Source: Chryseobacterium gleum
GTDB taxonomy: Bacteria; Bacteroidota; Bacteroidia; Flavobacteriales_D; Crocinitomicaceae
Direction of reading: 5' to 3'
NCBI GenBank assembly: GCA_945897565.1
Contig: CAMDFN010000005.1
Location: forward strand, 50,093-114,092
Length of the DNA: 64,000 bases
Shown: positions 16,180 through 26,565 of the stretch, one piece after another
Layout: each line of letters opens with the position of its first letter
Position numbering within the stretch: position 1 is the first letter of the stretch
Translations under genes and position numbers: made by a program
Notes under the pieces: generated by a model
Told to the model about the DNA's origin: nothing
Databases searched by the model: none
What the model saw: only the letters and a program-made list of their open reading frames with translations

Positions 16180-18414
16180 TTATTTTTTAGATTGTTGTTG
16201 TACTTGATACTTTAAGCTTACATAAAAGTGCCTTCCCGGACCCGGCATTCCTATATTTTTCAGACGCGATAAATGATCGATATACGTACTATTTGTAAGG
16301 TTGCGTACTCCTGTTTGCAAGACCCAAGACCCTTCCTTTTCGAGATACATGCGGGCATTCACATTGAGTAAATGGTAACTTTCACTAGTGGCTTCTTGAT
16401 ACGCCACAAGGGTTTGAGCAGCAATCCAAGTATGACTCAAGCTGAGTTCAACTTTTTGAATTTTGCCTGGAAAATCCCAATGGTATCTCAATTCGTTCTG
16501 CAAACGGGTTGGCGGCAACAAAGAAATGGCGCTATCCTGAGGGCTTTGAAAATGAAGATAAGAAAAGTTCCCTTCCCAGTGCAAGTTATGGAGCCAATGT
16601 GGGTGGTAGTGAGCGCTCAGGTCTAAGCCATACAAACGCCCAAGCTCGAGTTGTTCGTAGGTAAATACGGGAATGCCGTCTACACTCGTGCCGTTTGGCT
16701 GAATATAAATATAGTCTTGCACCCAGGCATGATACGGATTGATTGTAAAGTTACCGTGCGCAGAGTTTAGACTGCTCGACCAATCTAGCTGCAAGCTCCG
16801 TTCTGGCACCAAGGAGGTGTCGCCAATTTCATAGCGCAGGGCGCCATGATGAAAACCATCGGCAAGTAGCTCACTCAAATGGGGCGCTCGAAAGCCACTA
16901 GAAAGGTTGAAGCGGTTTTGCAAGACAGCATTGGGCTGCCAACTCCAGCCCAAAGAAACGTTAGGGCTGGCATAAAATTTAGTCATCGGATGAAGTGGCG
17001 CATGCGTTTGGATCCAGCGCAAATCTTGTCTAATGCCAACTTGCAGCAAATGAGTTTTGGACAATTCAATTTTATACAAACCAAAGACACCTTGATCTAG
17101 GGTAAGCGCATTGGGCAAGAGTTCATCCTCAGCAAAAGGTGAATTGAGATTCAATTGCAGCATCCCGGCTGCACCAATGATCAGTTGTTGCTTGCTCCAT
17201 TTGCGGGTCCATTTGGCTTGGTAAATTGAATTCAACAAATCCATCTCCATAAATGGTTTGGTGACTTTCTCATCGTATTCTACCAAGCGATTGTGCGTCT
17301 GACCGAGCATGAACTGAATATCGTGCCCATTCCAAAAGCGCTTGTACTCGTAGCTGAGTAACTGATTGGTAAAAAATTGCGCCGGCAAAGAATAGCGCCT
17401 ACCTTGAACTGGCACTTGAAAGCTTTGGGGTGTAACGAGCGTGTCGTGCGTATGGCCCGGAATACCGGCAACAGAATTGTTATAAGCATAGCGCAGCACG
17501 TGAATTTGATTGGGCTTAAACCAAGAGTAAGACGCTTTACCAACCCACTCGTGAAAGCGCGAATTCTTGGCAAAAAGGCCACTGGGCAGCTGAAAATCGG
17601 CATGGTTGGCATAGCTGCCCGCAATCAGTAAACGCTTGTTACCGATGCTCTTCTTGTACAAAAGACTAGAACTCGTTCCGCTCGTATTTTGATTGAATTT
17701 TTGCTGCACGGATAGCTCTTGGCTACCCAACTGGGCAAAAGGCTCATCAACTAAATAGATGACTCCACCTAAGGCATCTGCACCATACAAAACAGAAGCA
17801 GGTCCTTTGATGACCTCCACAGAACCCAGAGCAAGTTCTCCGATACCCATACCATGGTCTCCACCCCACTGCTGCCCCTCAAGACGCAATCCGTTTACAA
17901 GTGTGACAACACGCATGCCTTGCATTCCGCGGATCACCGGTTTGGCAATGCCATTACCTAAAGAACTCATGTAAACACCTGGTATTTTTGTCAATAACTC
18001 AGAGACATGCATGCCTCCGGAAAGCTGTAGGTCATTGAGGCTGCGCACTTCTATTGGCACCGTGTTTTTATGACGCAAAGACAACTGCTGCCCACTTACC
18101 GTAACCTCTTCGGTGGTCATGTGACCCAAACGCAATTCAAAATATAAACTTGGTGTAGTGCCCAAAACGAGCGAATCGAGCACCTCGTAATCAGGATGTC
18201 TCAAGCGCAGCACTTGCTGTCCGGACCAAGAAAAAGGAAAAATAAAAACGCCGTTTGTATCTGTCCGGACTTGAATTTGAAAAGCCGGAACAGCCAAAAC
18301 GACATTTTGAATGGGTTGCTTGGTTTGGGCATCGCGCACCACACCCTTGATGCCTTGCTGCGCAAGGAAAGGCAAGCTATAAAGTATAGCCAACCCAAAA
18401 AATAAGTTTTTCAT
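16180..18414 (-). CDS. TonB-dependent receptor, probable metal or metal-chelate uptake
   Basis: 744 residues: signal peptide about 1-19 (LPFLAQ); carboxypeptidase-regulatory-like domain about 22-100; plug domain about 115-235 (VSELLTKIPGVYMSSLGNGIAKPVIRG, EVIKGPASVLYGADALGGVIY); then a 22-strand-type barrel ending in a phenylalanine/tyrosine-rich strand (FYVSLKYQV). The plug contains GGDHGMGI, an Asp-His pair where zinc receptors of the ZnuD type also carry a DH motif, and the barrel has a His-rich loop (GIPGHTHDT). Its neighbours are a Cys/His-containing small exported protein upstream and a Cys-rich lipoprotein downstream, which supports a transition metal substrate. Zinc versus copper versus an organic chelate cannot be decided. 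Confidence 0.85.
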   Translation of the reverse strand: MKNLFFGLAILYSLPFLAQQGIKGVVRDAQTKQPIQNVVLAVPAFQIQVRTDTNGVFIFPFSWSGQQVLRLRHPDYEVLDSLVLGTTPSLYFELRLGHMTTEEVTVSGQQLSLRHKNTVPIEVRSLNDLQLSGGMHVSELLTKIPGVYMSSLGNGIAKPVIRGMQGMRVVTLVNGLRLEGQQWGGDHGMGIGELALGSVEVIKGPASVLYGADALGGVIYLVDEPFAQLGSQELSVQQKFNQNTSGTSSSLLYKKSIGNKRLLIAGSYANHADFQLPSGLFAKNSRFHEWVGKASYSWFKPNQIHVLRYAYNNSVAGIPGHTHDTLVTPQSFQVPVQGRRYSLPAQFFTNQLLSYEYKRFWNGHDIQFMLGQTHNRLVEYDEKVTKPFMEMDLLNSIYQAKWTRKWSKQQLIIGAAGMLQLNLNSPFAEDELLPNALTLDQGVFGLYKIELSKTHLLQVGIRQDLRWIQTHAPLHPMTKFYASPNVSLGWSWQPNAVLQNRFNLSSGFRAPHLSELLADGFHHGALRYEIGDTSLVPERSLQLDWSSSLNSAHGNFTINPYHAWVQDYIYIQPNGTSVDGIPVFTYEQLELGRLYGLDLSAHYHPHWLHNLHWEGNFSYLHFQSPQDSAISLLPPTRLQNELRYHWDFPGKIQKVELSLSHTWIAAQTLVAYQEATSESYHLLNVNARMYLEKEGSWVLQTGVRNLTNSTYIDHLSRLKNIGMPGPGRHFYVSLKYQVQQQSKK

Positions 18415-18450
18415 GTAAAATCAGGATCTTAAAAAATTCAAAACAAAGTA

Positions 18451-18753
18451 TTAATTGTCTTGAAATGAAGGTGGTGCCCTGAGTTGTTGAAAAGAGATTT
18501 TTGTATCAGAAAGACCAAGACAAGACGCCTGACCATGAACATATGGCACTTGCTTAACGATGTTAAAAAACAGCGCTGTTGGACTTGTAAAAACACTTAA
18601 AGTAAGATCGCAAACAGGGCAATCTTCGTCGGCGGTATCGGTGGAAGTGAGCTCAGATTTTTTGTGCTCGGTATGTGCACATTGGTGCCACCACTGCTTG
18701 GGTGCAAGTACCATTGTAAAACAAACCAATAAAAGTATACTCAGTGCTTTCAC
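18451..18753 (-). CDS. Small exported Cys/His protein upstream of the TonB receptor
   Basis: 100 residues from a GTG start at 18753 (KALSILLLVCFTMVL, hydrophobic signal or anchor). The rest carries WWHQCAHTEHKK, then DEDCPVCDLTLS, a Cys in QASCLG, and a RAPPSF motif at the C-terminus. Small proteins with an HxC / CPxC / RAPP layout next to outer-membrane metal receptors are familiar from Bacteroidota, but I cannot name a family with certainty. It lies 36 bases before the receptor on the same strand. Metal binding in the periplasm is inferred from the ligand residues and position. Confidence 0.7.
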   Translation of the reverse strand: MKALSILLLVCFTMVLAPKQWWHQCAHTEHKKSELTSTDTADEDCPVCDLTLSVFTSPTALFFNIVKQVPYVHGQASCLGLSDTKISFQQLRAPPSFQDN

Positions 18754-18806
18754 AGGATAAAATTAACTGTTTTAAGTTGGTTTGATGATAAATACCTCAA
18801 ATTATT

Positions 18807-19760
18807 CTATAGCAAGGCTTCTATGATGGCATCCATGCTGTACCCCTCTGCTTCAGCGCGGTAATTGCGCACCAAGCGATGACGCAAAATGGCTTTGGCA
18901 ACGGACTTGACGTCTTCGATGTCTGGAGAGTACTTGCCATGCAGCGCGGCGTGACATTTGGCGGCTATGACGAGGTTTTGAGAGGCGCGTGGCCCAGCTC
19001 CCCAAGTGATGAAATCTTTGGTAATCTGCGGTGCTAATGGGTCTTTGAGGCGTGTTTTGGCCACTAAAGTAACGGCGTATTCCAATACATTTTCTGCCAC
19101 CGGAATACGGCGAATGAGTGCTTGGTAATCTATGATTTGCTGCGCGTTGAGCACGGTCTGAAGCGCTACAACTTGGTCTGATGTGCTGGATTTGACAATA
19201 GCGAGCTCCTCATGATAAGAAGGGTAGTCTACCCAGATGTTGAACATAAAACGGTCTAGTTGCGCTTCGGGTAAAGGATAAGTTCCTTCTTGTTCGATTG
19301 GGTTTTGGGTAGCCAACACAAAAAACGGCGGCTCAAGAGTATAGGTGGTGCCTGCAGCCGTGACCGCGCGCTCTTGCATGGCCTCTAATAAGGCGGCTTG
19401 GGTTTTGGGCGGCGTTCGGTTGATTTCATCGGCTAATATCATGTTGGAGAAAATAGGCCCTTTGATGAACTTGAATTGTTTGCTTTCATCTAGGATTTCA
19501 GAACCAATGATATCCGAAGGCATGAGGTCTGGCGTAAACTGAATGCGGTTGAAAGACAAACCCAATGTTTTGGCAATGGTATTGACCAATAAGGTTTTTG
19601 CTAAACCTGGCACACCTACTAGCAAGCAATGAGAGCGCGAGAAAATAGCAATTAAGACTTGGTCAACGACGTCGTCTTGGCCAATAATAACCTGGTGGAT
19701 TTCTTTCTTGAGGGCTTGGTAATCAATAACTAATTGATCAATTCTGTCTTTATCTGTCAT
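18807..19760 (-). CDS. MoxR family AAA+ ATPase
   Basis: 317 residues. MoxR ATPases act as chaperones for metal-cofactor insertion or complex assembly, often with von Willebrand A domain partners. Walker A is GVPGLAKT, Walker B is ILADEINRTPPKTQAALLEAMQE, sensor 1 is VLATQNPIEQEGTYPLPEAQLDRF, and the arginine finger/sensor 2 region GAGPRASQNL follows. It has the length and order typical of the family. It starts 6 bases after the SurA-like PPIase, so it is the last gene of a periplasm/envelope folding operon. No VWA or DUF58 partner lies within the window on this strand; the next gene downstream is the metal cassette. Confidence 0.93.
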   Translation of the reverse strand: MTDKDRIDQLVIDYQALKKEIHQVIIGQDDVVDQVLIAIFSRSHCLLVGVPGLAKTLLVNTIAKTLGLSFNRIQFTPDLMPSDIIGSEILDESKQFKFIKGPIFSNMILADEINRTPPKTQAALLEAMQERAVTAAGTTYTLEPPFFVLATQNPIEQEGTYPLPEAQLDRFMFNIWVDYPSYHEELAIVKSSTSDQVVALQTVLNAQQIIDYQALIRRIPVAENVLEYAVTLVAKTRLKDPLAPQITKDFITWGAGPRASQNLVIAAKCHAALHGKYSPDIEDVKSVAKAILRHRLVRNYRAEAEGYSMDAIIEALL

Positions 19761-19766
19761 GGGAAA

Positions 19767-21119
19767 TTAAGGGTTTTTGAGCCAATTGACGCGAAAGTCA
19801 CAATCTTGAAATTGTGGATCGAGTCTGATGTAGGCATTTGGAATCTTTGTTTCTGTCCAAGCGTCGAGTACGCGTTGTTTTTTGTCGTTCTCGGCGGCAA
19901 GTTTGATCAAGGCGTAGTCTTGTTCTAGATTGGCTAGATGTGCTGGAACCCGATTTTGCAGTCTCACCATTCGGATACCTTGCTTTCTTTCAAAAAGATC
20001 CATATAGAGCGAAGGTTGCGAAACACCGCCACTTTCAAGTGCGTCTGTTAACAAATAAATTTGTTGGTCAATTTCGTTGAGTTGCTCCATATCCCAGTAT
20101 ATATCCATGGTGTAAGGATTGGTGAGAACGCCTTTGTTTTGCTTGGTAGCGTCGTCATTAGAATAGCGAATGACGGCTTCATCCCAGGTGATGCCATTGC
20201 GTGTCAGCAATTGATAACAGGTATCCATGCGGGCAGCTGCAACCGTAATGCTGGCTGAACTATATTCTGGCATGAGAAGAATATGCAAACAGTTGTAGTC
20301 ATCTCCTTTGCGAGAAACGAGCTTGATAATGTGGTAACCATACATGGTCTCGACAATTTCAGATACTTCTCCGGGTTTGAGCTCAAAAACAGCGGCCTCA
20401 AATTGCGGTACCATCATGCCTTTGGTGGCAGCTATTTTACCGCCTTGGCTAGCAGAACCTGGATCCATGGATTTGAGACGAGCCATAGTTTCAAATGGCT
20501 TACTACCCCCTACAATTTGTTTGCGGATATCGACGAGTTGGTCATAGGCCAGTTTTTTGTCGGAAGCATTGAGTTCTGGGAATTGAACAATTTGCTGAAA
20601 ACTCAGCTTCATGTTGATAAAAGGGATGCTGTCTTTGGGGAGTTGAGCGAAAAAGGCAGCTACTTCTTTGGGGGTAACAGTGATGTCGCCGGTAATTTTG
20701 CGCTCCATTTCTTGGGCCAGCATTTTGTTGCGGATAATGGTTCGGAATTCTTCTTTAATAGCAATTGTAGATTTGCCGTAGAATGCTTCGAGGTTTTCTC
20801 GGCCGCCCATTTTGTTTTCCATGATGCGCAAGCGGTTTTCCATCTCTGCATCGACCTGCTCATCTGAAATGACAAGGCTATCGATGAGTGCTTGATTGAC
20901 AAGAAGCTCCTCTAATAGCAGTTGTTCGAGAATTTGACACTCTTTTCCGTTGAGTGCACGTTCTTTTTCGCTGAGCTGCAATCTTTGGGTCTCGATATCG
21001 GACCAAAGGATAATGTTGTCACCGACTTGAGCAACAATTTGGTTGACTAACTTCTGAGCCTGCAATTGGCCCAATAATATAAATTGAAAACTAAGTAAGA
21101 AGAGGATTTTATAGCTCAT
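19767..21119 (-). CDS. SurA-like periplasmic peptidyl-prolyl isomerase
   Basis: 450 residues with a signal peptide about 1-21 (LLGQLQAQ). An N-terminal SurA-type helical chaperone region follows (NQIVAQVGDNIILWSDIETQ, then LLEELLVNQALIDSL). A parvulin domain lies at about 170-275 (LSFQQIVQFPE, GSASQGGKIAAT, MVPQFEAAVFELKPGEVSEIVETMYGYHIIKL). The second, C-terminal parvulin-like part (CLHILLMPE, then ITWDEAVIRYSNDDATKQNKGV) is degenerate. It probably escorts outer-membrane barrels and secreted proteins, of which this window has many. Its ATG shares one base with the stop of the preceding PPIase gene (TAATG). Confidence 0.92.
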   Translation of the reverse strand: MSYKILFLLSFQFILLGQLQAQKLVNQIVAQVGDNIILWSDIETQRLQLSEKERALNGKECQILEQLLLEELLVNQALIDSLVISDEQVDAEMENRLRIMENKMGGRENLEAFYGKSTIAIKEEFRTIIRNKMLAQEMERKITGDITVTPKEVAAFFAQLPKDSIPFINMKLSFQQIVQFPELNASDKKLAYDQLVDIRKQIVGGSKPFETMARLKSMDPGSASQGGKIAATKGMMVPQFEAAVFELKPGEVSEIVETMYGYHIIKLVSRKGDDYNCLHILLMPEYSSASITVAAARMDTCYQLLTRNGITWDEAVIRYSNDDATKQNKGVLTNPYTMDIYWDMEQLNEIDQQIYLLTDALESGGVSQPSLYMDLFERKQGIRMVRLQNRVPAHLANLEQDYALIKLAAENDKKQRVLDAWTETKIPNAYIRLDPQFQDCDFRVNWLKNP

Positions 21120-23077
21120 TATTGGCCGATTTGGTAAAGCACATCTTCATTGATGACGATCTTGTGCTTAGAACGTAACGCCTCTAACCATTTTTTCTCT
21201 AAAAACGTTTGGTAATCTGAAGTAGCCAGACCCTTTGCTTCGTTGTATTCTTTGGGTGCAGGCGCTAAAACAGCCGCTACCTTTACAACGTACCATTTGC
21301 CGTCCATCAAATAAACAGGATTGAGGCCTGGTGTGAAATTTCTTTGTTGCAAATAGGGTGTTTGCGCAATTTCAAATTTATTCATGCGCACTTTTAAGTT
21401 GAGCTCTGAATCTTTGTTGATGACGTCCAAAACCGCTTTTGAATTGATGGTGTCTGACTGCACGAGCATGCCGTATACTTGCACAGCGATGTATTCGTCT
21501 TTGCATTCGTAAACAGTGGCGTCTAGGCGGTTAGACCAAGCGTATTTGCTGCGGTTTTCCATGAAGAAAGCCCTTAAACCAGCGGTGTCTTTGACGGCTT
21601 TGTTCCAAACTTGATCCTGCATGATTTCGTAGAGAATAATGCCGTCGTGGTATTCTTGTAAAAGCGCTTTGTAAGCGGGATATTTTGCTGGTAAAAGCGC
21701 TTCTTCATAAGCTAAAATTTCGCTCTTCTCCCATTGTTGGTAGAGTTGTTTGACCACAACTTGCGGTGCATCTTTTCGGACGCTGCGGTAGTTCTTCACG
21801 ACATATTTAGCAAAATCTTGTTGCTTGAATTTTTTGCCTCCCAATACAAATAGTGTTTTGTTCGCTTTGAGCTCGTCGGCTGTCCATTTACCAACAAAAT
21901 AAGTGGAGTCTAGGTGGCTCACAAACCACTCTAGGCCTTTTTCGCCTTTGTTTTGGTAAGCGTATTGCGCGCGCAACTTTTGCACAAAAGAATCTTGCGT
22001 TATTTTTGAACGCTCGTCTTTATTGACCTTCGCTTGCAATTCGCGGCGCAGATTGTCATAAGTCTTGACAGGCGTCCATTCGACGAGTTTGATGATGTGG
22101 TAACCGTATTGTGTTTTAACCGGCTTGGAGAACTCCCCTACTTGTTTCAAGGCAAAAGAGGCGTCTTCGAATTCCAATACCATGCGTTGGCTTGTACCCG
22201 ATCCAAATGCGGGCAATTCGCCTCCTTTTTTGATGCTGTTGGCATCTTCTGAATAAGCGTTGACCATTTTGTCCCATGATGAACCGGTCACTAAGCTGTC
22301 GTAGATTTCATTGATTTTCTTTTCGGCATTCTGACGCGTCTCGGTTGTTGCCTCGCGGCCTGTGGCAATCATGAGGTGTGCTACTTTGATGGTGCCGCGC
22401 GCGGGGCGTTTGTCGGTCACTTTGAGAATGTGATAACCAAAGCGCGTTCTGAATGGCTCGCTGATGCTGCCCACGGGCGTTGTGTAGGCTTTTTCTTCAA
22501 AAGGATAAACCATTTGAAAAGCGGTAAAATAGCCGAGGTCGCCGCCGTTATTGATTGCTGACGGATCTTCTGAACCGAGTTTGGATTTGGCAACAGATGC
22601 AAAGTCTTCGCCTTTTTCAATGCGCGCCTTGAGGCCAAGTAAGCGATTGTAGGCTGCTAGCGTGTCTTTGGGGCTGGCATTGGGGTCTAGTTTGATCAAA
22701 ATGTGTGAACAACGCACTTCTGTAGCGGTGCGGTTATAGGCTTCTTGCACCATGGCTTGATTCTGAATGGAGTCTATCAAGTAAGGCAAAGCTAATTGCT
22801 TTTTGTAGCCCTCGAGTTCTTTTTGCAAGCGCGGAAGGGTGTCGTAACCAAGTGCCTCGGCCTCGGCTACTTTCAATTTAAAAACCTCAAACAATTGCAT
22901 ATAGCGATCGAGTGAGTCTTTGTCAAAACTCGGATTGGGATTGTTTTTGGTATAAATCTGTAAAAATTCTGATTTGGTAACTGGCTTATTGTTGATGGTC
23001 ATGACTACGGGCTCTTTTTGTGCAAGAGAGATGTTGGTCAGAAAGCCAAAGAAGAACAATACAAGGGACTTTTTCAT
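21119..23077 (-). CDS. Double-parvulin periplasmic peptidyl-prolyl isomerase
   Basis: 652 residues with a signal peptide about 1-19 (LTNISLAQ). Two complete parvulin domains are visible: about 118-225 (RCSHILIKLD, NNGGDLGYFTAFQMVYPFEE, FGYHILKV) and about 230-335 (KVAHLMIATG, KKGGELPAFGSG, YGYHIIKLVE). A long C-terminal chaperone-like region without catalytic motifs follows. The N-terminal segment (MTINNKPVTKSEFLQIYTKNN) is typical of PpiD/SurA-like Bacteroidota PPIases. It probably folds outer-membrane and T9SS client proteins in the periplasm. It lies 37 bases after guaB on the same strand and heads the PPIase-PPIase-MoxR operon. Confidence 0.92.
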   Translation of the reverse strand: MKKSLVLFFFGFLTNISLAQKEPVVMTINNKPVTKSEFLQIYTKNNPNPSFDKDSLDRYMQLFEVFKLKVAEAEALGYDTLPRLQKELEGYKKQLALPYLIDSIQNQAMVQEAYNRTATEVRCSHILIKLDPNASPKDTLAAYNRLLGLKARIEKGEDFASVAKSKLGSEDPSAINNGGDLGYFTAFQMVYPFEEKAYTTPVGSISEPFRTRFGYHILKVTDKRPARGTIKVAHLMIATGREATTETRQNAEKKINEIYDSLVTGSSWDKMVNAYSEDANSIKKGGELPAFGSGTSQRMVLEFEDASFALKQVGEFSKPVKTQYGYHIIKLVEWTPVKTYDNLRRELQAKVNKDERSKITQDSFVQKLRAQYAYQNKGEKGLEWFVSHLDSTYFVGKWTADELKANKTLFVLGGKKFKQQDFAKYVVKNYRSVRKDAPQVVVKQLYQQWEKSEILAYEEALLPAKYPAYKALLQEYHDGIILYEIMQDQVWNKAVKDTAGLRAFFMENRSKYAWSNRLDATVYECKDEYIAVQVYGMLVQSDTINSKAVLDVINKDSELNLKVRMNKFEIAQTPYLQQRNFTPGLNPVYLMDGKWYVVKVAAVLAPAPKEYNEAKGLATSDYQTFLEKKWLEALRSKHKIVINEDVLYQIGQ

Positions 23078-23114
23078 TGGATGGGATTGAAGCGGTTAAA
23101 TCTATAATTTGAAA

Positions 23115-24620
<1,506 letters not shown>

Positions 24621-24687
24621 GCAATAAAATTTGCCATTCGGTTACCTAAGTGACTTAGATTCGTCATGTTATTCGTAAATTTAACGT

Positions 24688-25311
24688 GTGAAACATCTTT
24701 TCCCTCTATTATCGCTCTTTTTGTGGTCTTTTGGCGCGCTCGCACAACAAGACAACAAATCGCTCATTCAACTTTCCGGCGTAGTCGTGACCGAAGAGGC
24801 GTTTGAACTCCCCTACACTACTGTATATAACAAAACCCTTAACAAAGGCGTCATTTCTGATGGTTATGGCTTCTTTTCTATCGTCTGCCAACCAGGCGAC
24901 ACCCTTTATTTCTCAAGAAAAGGATACAGCAGCAGCCCATTTTGGGTTCCCGATACCTTAACCGACAACCGCTACAGCATCATCCATATGCTCACCCGCG
25001 ACACCCTCACCATGCCCGACGTCCGGGTTTATCCTTGGCCCAACAAAGAAGCATTTGCCCTGCATTTTATCAACATGAACCCCTACGAAGACGACATCAG
25101 AAGAGCGCAACGCGAACTCAGCGGCGAATCACTCGCTTTTGTAGCCGCGCGCCTAGACGCGGACGCTTCCCTCGCCTACGGCGCACTGACCAAACAACAA
25201 AACACCAAAATCTACACCAACGGCCAGCTACCGCAGAACAACTTGCTGAATCCGTATGCCTGGTCTCAACTTATCCAAGATTGGAAGGCAGGCAATTTGG
25301 GCAGGCAGTAA
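24688..25311 (+). CDS. Exported carboxypeptidase-regulatory-like domain protein
   Basis: 207 residues from a GTG start (the only start preceding the signal peptide KHLFPLLSLFLWSFGALAQ). Residues about 25-105 form a carboxypeptidase-regulatory-like beta-sandwich (LIQLSGVVVTEEAFELPYTT, GVISDGYGFFSIVCQPGDTLYFSRKGY), the same fold that precedes TonB receptors but here free-standing. The C-terminal half (DVRVYPWPNKEAFALHF, then a Leu/Asn-rich tail) is a conserved-looking region I cannot name. Probably periplasmic or outer-membrane-attached. Its TAA stop directly abuts the stop of the convergent lhgO gene. Confidence 0.8.
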   Translation: MKHLFPLLSLFLWSFGALAQQDNKSLIQLSGVVVTEEAFELPYTTVYNKTLNKGVISDGYGFFSIVCQPGDTLYFSRKGYSSSPFWVPDTLTDNRYSIIHMLTRDTLTMPDVRVYPWPNKEAFALHFINMNPYEDDIRRAQRELSGESLAFVAARLDADASLAYGALTKQQNTKIYTNGQLPQNNLLNPYAWSQLIQDWKAGNLGRQ

Positions 25312-26520
25312 CTACAAACTAAAATGCTTCTGCGCTTCCACAGCGATGTATTCACCAATTGCCAAAGACGCCGTTGCGGCTGGCGAAGGCGCATTGAGCA
25401 CGTGAATAGAATTGCCGTGGTACTCGATGCGGAAGTCGTCGCGGGTATCGCCATCTTCGGCAAGCAAGAGTGCACGCACGCCTGAGCGCCCCGGATGGAT
25501 GTCTTCCATGGTGAGCGAAGGAATCATGCGTTGGAGCGTCTTGAGAAATAACTTCTTAGAGAAAGCGCGGCGGTATTCATTGATGCCAAACGACATATTA
25601 TTGAAGAAGAGTTTCCAAGTGCCTTTGTAGGTGAGTGCGTCGTAGGTATCGCGCAGCGAGAAGTCGGTTTTGCCGTAGCCTTCGCGCTTGAAAGTAAAAA
25701 CAGCATTGGGGCCGCATTCGATTTCGCCGTCGGTCATGCGGGTGAAGTGCACGCCAAGGAAGGGGAAGTCTGGGTTCGGGACCGGATAAATGAGGTTTTT
25801 GACTTTATACCTTGCCTCTGGGGTGAGTTCGTAGTAGTCTCCGCGAAAACCAACGACTTGTTCTTTAAGATCTACGCCGTCTTTGCGTGCCAAGCGGTCT
25901 GCTTGCAAACCTGCACAAAAAACGAGATAGCGCGCTTCAAAAGCACCTTTGCTCGTGAAAATAGTACTGGTGGCGTCTCCTTTTTCAATGCCTTGTACCT
26001 CACAGTTGAGGTGTATGGCACTTTGCGGATTGGCGGCTAAAGCGAGCTCGGCCATTTTTTGTGTTGCGCCGCGAAAATCGATGATGCCGGTAACGGGCAC
26101 CCAAATACCGCCAATGCTTTTGACATGTGGCTCAATTTCATTGACTTGAGCTGCCGTAATTTTTTCGATACCTTCAATGCCGTTTTCTAGACCCGTATTG
26201 AAAATTTTGTCCATGTTGGGCAATTCGCTTTGGTCGGTGGCCACAACTACTTTTCCGCAGACGTCGTGGGCGATGTTGTAATCTTTGGCAAATTGCACGA
26301 GTTCTTTGCGGCCTTGAATACAGTTGCGCGCTTTGAGTGAACCTGGCTTGTAATAGAGGCCAGAGTGAATGACGCCGGAGTTGTTGCCGGTTTGGTGATC
26401 GGCGAGTACTTTTTCTTTTTCAAAAAGCACGATGCTCAGATTGGGGAACTTTTTTTGAAGCTTGTAAAAAGTGGCAGCGCCAACGATTCCTCCTCCAATA
26501 ACCGCGATATCGTACTTCAT
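25312..26520 (-). CDS. lhgO: L-2-hydroxyglutarate oxidase
   Basis: FAD enzyme that oxidises L-2-hydroxyglutarate, a side product of central metabolism, to 2-oxoglutarate and passes electrons to the quinone pool. 402 residues. The N-terminal dinucleotide fold IAVIGGGIVGAATFYKL is followed by the DAO-family marks HQTGNNSGVIHSGLYYKPGSLKA and GIWVPVTGIIDF, then YPVPNPDFPFLGVHFTRM and HPGRSGVRAL near the C-terminus, all characteristic of LhgO/YgaF. It is divergent from mtaB across 45 bases with interleaved promoter boxes. Confidence 0.93.
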   Translation of the reverse strand: MKYDIAVIGGGIVGAATFYKLQKKFPNLSIVLFEKEKVLADHQTGNNSGVIHSGLYYKPGSLKARNCIQGRKELVQFAKDYNIAHDVCGKVVVATDQSELPNMDKIFNTGLENGIEGIEKITAAQVNEIEPHVKSIGGIWVPVTGIIDFRGATQKMAELALAANPQSAIHLNCEVQGIEKGDATSTIFTSKGAFEARYLVFCAGLQADRLARKDGVDLKEQVVGFRGDYYELTPEARYKVKNLIYPVPNPDFPFLGVHFTRMTDGEIECGPNAVFTFKREGYGKTDFSLRDTYDALTYKGTWKLFFNNMSFGINEYRRAFSKKLFLKTLQRMIPSLTMEDIHPGRSGVRALLLAEDGDTRDDFRIEYHGNSIHVLNAPSPAATASLAIGEYIAVEAQKHFSL

Positions 26521-26528
26521 AACTTAAG

Positions 26529-26560
26529 TTTGACGCAAAGTTAAGGATTTTGTACTTTTG
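26529..26560 (+). promoter_or_regulatory. Candidate mtaB promoter with -33 and -7 elements
   Basis: TTTG (26529-26532), 20 bases of spacer, then TACTTTTG (26553-26560) fit the Bacteroidota primary sigma consensus. The -7 box ends 5 bases before the mtaB ATG, so the transcript would have almost no leader. Confidence 0.6.
26536..26543 (-). promoter_or_regulatory. Candidate lhgO promoter, -7 box
   Basis: The minus strand reads TAACTTTG, a full match to TAnnTTTG, 15 bases before the lhgO ATG. It lies inside the spacer of the mtaB promoter. Confidence 0.45.
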
Positions 26561-26565
26561 CAGCG

